Shown here one piece after another: positions 7,217 to 9,960 of a DNA stretch of 9,960 nucleotides. Source of the DNA: UBA2402 sp044371005 (lineage in GTDB: Bacteria; Planctomycetota; Phycisphaerae; Phycisphaerales; UBA1924); the NCBI GenBank assembly GCA_044371005.1, contig JBILUL010000175.1, positions 1 through 9,960 of the forward strand, in the 5' to 3' direction. The notes under the pieces are model-generated. The model made no database searches. It was not told the DNA's origin and saw only the letters and a list, made by a program, of their open reading frames with translations. How positions within the stretch are numbered: the stretch's first letter is position 1; each line of letters opens with the position of its first letter. Made by a program: the position numbers and the translations under genes.

Positions 7217-7635
7217 GGGAGAAACGCTAGGAGGGGACAAGTGCACGAGTGCAGGGGTGCCGCGGAGGGTGTGGCGAGGAGCTCCTGAGTTCCAAAGTGC
7301 GCCGGGTAAGCACGCTTGCCCACCACTCATGCTCTACTGCACTCTTGCACTTGGGGGATGCCACATGTGACGGGGCTCGGCTCTGGCTTCAGCCCCACCC
7401 GCGCCCTGCACTCACGCGCTTCCCGGAAAGACAAGACCGCCGCTACACACCCGTGCATCGCGGCGGACAAGTGGGGTTCCAAGCGGGGGTGCGCGGCTCG
7501 CAACCTCCGCCAGAACTGTTTTGAGCGTACGCCTCGGGGGCTCTGGGGTGCTGCGGAAGGGGCTGTTCACAGGGGAATTGGGGGTATTTTCCCCACGAGG
7601 TTTCCCACCTTGCCCAGCTTTCCGAGACGGCCAGA
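7217..7635. other. Intergenic stretch between dpp4 and the PAS protein gene
   Basis: No gene is supported here. The stretch must contain the dpp4 promoter, but I could not find a good -35/-10 pair. It holds the 16-base inverted repeat (7239-7352), the palindrome CACATGTG (7362-7369), and a hairpin GGGGCT (7372-7377) with AGCCCC (7391-7396). A GGGGAA...TTCCCC pair around 7572-7594 lies where a terminator for the PAS gene might be expected. Its tail is not U-rich, so I do not call it one. Confidence 0.55.
7239..7352. repeat. 16-base inverted repeat upstream of dpp4
   Basis: AAGTGCACGAGTGCAG (7239-7254) and CTGCACTCTTGCACTT (7337-7352) are reverse complements except for one base, separated by 82 bases. 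Each arm is itself nearly palindromic around TGCAC/GTGCA. The left arm starts 23 bases before the dpp4 ATG, inside the likely leader or promoter. A 10-base palindrome, AGGAGCTCCT (7277-7286), lies between the arms. It could be a paired operator or a large leader hairpin. Confidence 0.6.
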
Positions 7636-8133
7636 TCAGGCGACGATCTTGAGTTCGGTTTTGGTGGCGAGGGGCTTGAAGACGACAGCTCGCAACCCGC
7701 GGCCGTGGACGGCCTGCCCCAGTTCACGGATCGTGACAGCAGTAGGAATCAGCTGGGAGACATCGGTGCCTTCGATGCCGTGGCGAGGCAGTTCGAGGCG
7801 GCGAGCCATCGCTTCGTTGGCCCAGATGATCTTGTTGCCGGCATCGACGACGGCGATGCTGTCGGTAAGCATGTCGAGCACGGCACCCATCTGGCGGACG
7901 GAAATGGCCGTGTTCGCGGCGGTGCGATGCGCCAGCAGCGAGACGCGCGACATGCCGGTGCGGGAGAGGCGAGAGAGCTTGATGAGCACGATGGACGCGG
8001 CGACAGCAATGGTCCCCACCAGGAGATAATCGTGTGCCTGCCACTCAGAGACACCCAGCAGTTCATCGATGCGGAACTGCCCCGGAATGCTGTCGAGCGT
8101 TGCAACGCCAAGCCCCAGGAAGATATCTCTCAT
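7636..8133 (-). CDS. Small membrane-anchored PAS-domain protein
   Basis: The 165-residue protein starts at MRDIFLGLGV; a GGTGGGGG tract just upstream can serve as ribosome binding site. MVGAMRD at 8145 is an equally possible start. Residues about 35-53 (DYLLVGTIAVAASIVLIKL) form one membrane segment followed by a basic stretch, which suggests the rest is cytoplasmic. Residues about 81-160 read as a PAS fold: MGAVLDMLTDSIAVVDAGNK, IIWANEAMARRL, then EGTDVSQLIP. The last strand seems short or missing. No kinase, GGDEF, HTH or other output domain follows, so it must act through a partner or as a scaffold. It is transcribed divergently from floA, 302 bases away, which makes a membrane-microdomain role possible but unproven. 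The frame is open up to 8400, but that extension is Arg/Ala/Pro-rich and would cover the floA promoter. Confidence 0.82.
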   Translation of the reverse strand: MRDIFLGLGVATLDSIPGQFRIDELLGVSEWQAHDYLLVGTIAVAASIVLIKLSRLSRTGMSRVSLLAHRTAANTAISVRQMGAVLDMLTDSIAVVDAGNKIIWANEAMARRLELPRHGIEGTDVSQLIPTAVTIRELGQAVHGRGLRAVVFKPLATKTELKIVA

Positions 8134-8435
8134 GGCCCCCACCATCGACGCGCGCGAGGGGCACGTTGCAGCGGCCTGCCCGATCTGGGGCACTTTTCGT
8201 TCTGGGGGGGCAGCAGGATCGCCACAGACCGTACACGCGGCGGCAGATCCCCGGGATCGTGCCGGGGCCTTGGTGTCAAACCTCGGGAGAACCCGGGCCC
8301 AGGGCGCGGAAACAGTGATTCGGGTGCTCGAACAGCGGAAATTCGCTTGTGAACCCAAACCGGGCACGAACCTATACTGCATGGGCTGCGTTATCGCCAC
8401 ACGTTCAACGCATTGCCCCTTGGAGTCTTACTGAA
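8134..8435. other. Divergent regulatory region between the PAS gene and floA
   Basis: This stretch should hold promoters for both flanking genes. The floA -10 box is visible (8373-8378). For the minus-strand gene a TTGACA hexamer exists at 8274-8279, but no suitable -10 follows at normal spacing. GATCCC-C-GGGATC (8246-8258) is a 13-base palindrome that could be an operator. A run of seven G lies near 8205-8211. Confidence 0.5.
8373..8378 (+). promoter_or_regulatory. Probable -10 box of the floA promoter
   Basis: TATACT, one base from consensus, with transcription expected near 8385 and a leader of about 50 bases. A TTGTGA at 8347-8352 resembles a -35 box, but the 20-base spacer is long, so a different or weak -35 may be used. 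The alternative floA ATG at 8349 lies upstream of this box, which argues for the start at 8436. Confidence 0.45.
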
Positions 8436-9578
8436 ATGAATGCTTCGATGACTGCTGCTGGTTCTTCTCGCCTGAATGCCTCGATGCTCGCCGCGATGGC
8501 GGGTGTGGCTGTGGCCACTTCCACTGCGCTCGCCCAGCCTGCGGGTGGTGGCGGCGCTGGTGGCGGGCTTGATGTGGTGATCTGGGTGATCGTGGCGATT
8601 GTCGCCCTGGTCGGCTTCTTCATCTTCATCTTCCTGCTGCAGTTCCTGAGCCTCTACGTGCAGGCCCTCACGAGCAATGCAAGCGTGGGCCTGCTGGACA
8701 TGGTGGGCATGAAGCTGCGGAAGGTGGATATCCGCACGGTGGTGATCAACCGCATCCGTGCGGTGAAGTCGGGCATGGACATTCCGACCAACGCCCTCGA
8801 AACACACTATCTGGCCGGTGGCCGCGTGAGCAACGTCGTCTCGGCACTCATCGCAGCGCGTGGTGCGAAGATCGAGCTTCCCTGGGCCACGGCAACGGCG
8901 ATTGACCTGGCTGGCCGCGACATTCTCGAGGCCGTACACACGAGCGTGAACCCCAAGGTGATTGACTGCCCGGCTCCGAGCAGCCCGCGTCCGACGATTG
9001 ATGCCGTGGCCAAGAACGGCATTCAGCTCAAGGCCAAGGCGCGTGTGACGGTGCGGACGAACATTTCGCGTCTGGTGGGTGGTGCGACGGAAGAAACGAT
9101 CATCGCCCGTGTCGGTCAGGGCATCGTGTCGACGATCGGTTCCGCCGAGGATCACAAGCACGTGCTCGAGAACCCCGATGAGATCAGCCGCACGGTGATG
9201 CGTTCGGGTCTGGATGCGGGCACCGCGTACGAGATCCTCTCGATCGACATCGCCGACATCGACGTCGGCGAGAACGTCGGTGCGAAGCTGCAGGCCGATC
9301 AGGCCCAGTCGAACAAGCAGATGGCGCAGGCAGAAGCCGAAAAGCGTCGTGCGCTGGCCGTTGCAGAAGAGCAGGAGTTCAAGGCCCAGGAGCAGAAGAA
9401 CCGGGCGCTGGTCGTGCTGGCCGAGGCCGAAGTTCCCAAGGCCATGGCCGATGCCTTCCGCAACGGCAACATGGGCATCATGGACTACTACCGCATGAAG
9501 AACGTGCAGGCCGACACGGCGATGCGCGGAGCCATCGCGGGCGACAGCGGCACGGTGCCGGGCGCGAGGACGAACTGA
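8436..9578 (+). CDS. floA: FloA-type bacterial flotillin with N-terminal extension
   Basis: FloA (YqfA family) is an SPFH-like scaffold that oligomerises on the inner membrane and organises microdomains. The 380-residue product closely matches the family: VGMKLRKV, LETHYLAGG, IDLAGRDILEAVHTSVNPKVI, KARVTVRTNISRLVGGATEETIIARVGQGIVSTIG, HKHVLENPDEIS, and EILSIDIADIDVGENVGAKLQADQAQ (about 88-291). An Ala/Glu-rich coiled coil follows (292-340), then GNMGIMDYYRMKNVQADTAMR. The membrane hairpin is at about 46-75. It is about 50 residues longer than Bacillus FloA (331) because residues 1-45 add a signal-peptide-like stretch ending ALAQP and a Gly-rich linker. A short insert (CPAPSSPRP) lies near 179-187. 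GGAG, 10 bases before the ATG, is the ribosome binding site. No nfeD gene is adjacent, although FloA is often encoded next to one. Confidence 0.95.
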   Translation: MNASMTAAGSSRLNASMLAAMAGVAVATSTALAQPAGGGGAGGGLDVVIWVIVAIVALVGFFIFIFLLQFLSLYVQALTSNASVGLLDMVGMKLRKVDIRTVVINRIRAVKSGMDIPTNALETHYLAGGRVSNVVSALIAARGAKIELPWATATAIDLAGRDILEAVHTSVNPKVIDCPAPSSPRPTIDAVAKNGIQLKAKARVTVRTNISRLVGGATEETIIARVGQGIVSTIGSAEDHKHVLENPDEISRTVMRSGLDAGTAYEILSIDIADIDVGENVGAKLQADQAQSNKQMAQAEAEKRRALAVAEEQEFKAQEQKNRALVVLAEAEVPKAMADAFRNGNMGIMDYYRMKNVQADTAMRGAIAGDSGTVPGARTN

Positions 9579-9598
9579 GTCTCAAGCCACTCGCGCTG

Positions 9599-9657
9599 TC
9601 TGAACTCTGAAATTTGAAATTTCAGAGTTCAGAGTTCAGAGTTCAGAGTTCAGAGTT
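9599..9657. repeat. Heptamer array with polarity switch: 35-base palindrome plus tandem CAGAGTT
   Basis: From 9601 the sequence has a 7-base period: TGAACTC, TGAAATT, TGAAATT, then TCAGAGT repeated. Five exact tandem copies of CAGAGTT occupy 9623-9657. Because GAGTTCA is the reverse complement of TGAACTC, the array turns over around G9616 and forms a perfect 35-base palindrome (17-base arms 9599-9615 and 9617-9633). It lies 20 bases after the floA stop and 2 bases after the stop of the convergent gene. It may act as a two-way transcription barrier, although no T tract follows. The tandem part looks like a slippage-prone simple repeat. Confidence 0.9.
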
Positions 9658-9960
9658 CTGGGTTTGCGACGCAGTGCTTCGTCCAGCCTTGCTTCAACGC
9701 GCTGGTGGCGGATGCTCTCTGATTCGAAGATGCAGGGGAAGTCAAGAACCCGTGTCGGACGCCGCTTCGGTGTCGTCACCACATCGGTATTGAGCCGGCG
9801 GTTCCCGACCGCCTGATTGGTCATCACATCGATGCGTCCATCAACCGGGCGGACTTCGCCTCGGGATTCTTCGACCTTGGCGGGGGCAATGCCGTTGCGG
9901 GCGTGGGCACCCAGGACCCAGATCGTGCCCGGCGGAATGATCGCGCGGCGTGCGCGACCG
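9636..9960 (-). CDS. C-terminal part of an unrecognised protein (5' end outside window)
   Basis: The frame is open from the right edge (first full codon ends at 9959) to the TGA at 9636-9638, giving 107 visible residues. Strong G/C preference at third positions and a non-repetitive sequence support real coding. The visible part begins RRAIIPPGTIWVLGAHARNG and continues VDGRIDVMTNQAVGNRR, then a Lys/Arg-rich stretch and a helical-looking end (RHQRVEARLDEALRR). I do not recognise the family. The IPPGTIWVLG stretch faintly resembles the VPPGHxFVLGDN segment of signal peptidase I, but the following DSR-type residues are absent, so I do not claim it. The last residues, RTLNSEL, are translated from the heptamer array, suggesting the original stop was replaced by repeat sequence. 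It is convergent with floA. Confidence 0.72.
   Translation of the reverse strand, partial: GRARRAIIPPGTIWVLGAHARNGIAPAKVEESRGEVRPVDGRIDVMTNQAVGNRRLNTDVVTTPKRRPTRVLDFPCIFESESIRHQRVEARLDEALRRKPRTLNSEL

Noticed and set aside
7217..7330. Upstream start for dpp4
   Set aside because: It would put 38 residues before a clean lipoprotein signal peptide and has no ribosome binding site.
8146..8400. N-terminal extension of the PAS protein
   Set aside because: The extension is Arg/Ala/Pro-rich without structure, and it overlaps the floA promoter and leader.
8349..8435. Upstream start for floA
   Set aside because: The ATG-equivalent start lies before the TATACT -10 box and adds a polar stretch with no family resemblance. 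The ATG at 8436 has GGAG upstream.
9623..9657. CRISPR-like array
   Set aside because: The repeats are 7 bases long and directly adjacent with no spacers, so this is a simple tandem repeat.
9873..9960. Signal peptidase I C-terminal region in the edge gene
   Set aside because: Only the IPPGTIWVLG stretch is similar. The conserved residues that normally follow (DN...S.DSR) are missing.

Overview
The window looks like the chromosome of a free-living, GC-rich bacterium, most likely a planctomycete (possibly of the Phycisphaerae type). This placement is an inference. It rests on a secreted protein resembling planctomycete PEP-CTERM-associated surface proteins, a long FloA-type flotillin, a lipoprotein dipeptidyl peptidase IV, and intergenic DNA full of GC-rich hairpins and short repeats. 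I see no rRNA, tRNA, CRISPR array, transposase or phage gene.

Layout, left to right. The 5' part of a secreted beta-rich protein with a signal peptide and two InlB-type repeats runs leftward off the left edge (1-1326, minus). A gene-poor stretch (1327-2114) holds a 28-base inverted repeat built from 9-base units, and the aspS terminator. aspS (aspartyl-tRNA synthetase, 2115-3980, minus) has a clear Shine-Dalgarno sequence, a TATACT -10 box and a strong intrinsic terminator. Next come a cluster of GC-rich hairpins (4064-4290), a small orphan gene of unknown function (4343-4633, minus), and a complete S9B dipeptidyl peptidase IV lipoprotein (4907-7216, minus) with every catalytic residue visible. 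After a non-coding stretch carrying a long inverted repeat, a small membrane-anchored PAS protein (7636-8133, minus) is transcribed divergently from a FloA-type flotillin (8436-9578, plus). The flotillin gene ends in a 7-base-periodic repeat that changes polarity. It faces a convergent gene (9636-9960, minus) entering from the right edge, whose last codons are read out of that repeat.

The genes do not form one operon. aspS and probably dpp4 and floA are single transcription units: translation, periplasmic or outer-surface peptide degradation, and membrane-microdomain organisation. The FloA/PAS pair shares one short regulatory region and is the only pair whose arrangement hints at joint function. 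I found no convincing new defence, mobile or biosynthetic system. The points most worth a second look are the polarity-switching heptamer array and its intrusion into a coding sequence, the FloA N-terminal extension with its divergent PAS neighbour, and the 28-base inverted repeat.
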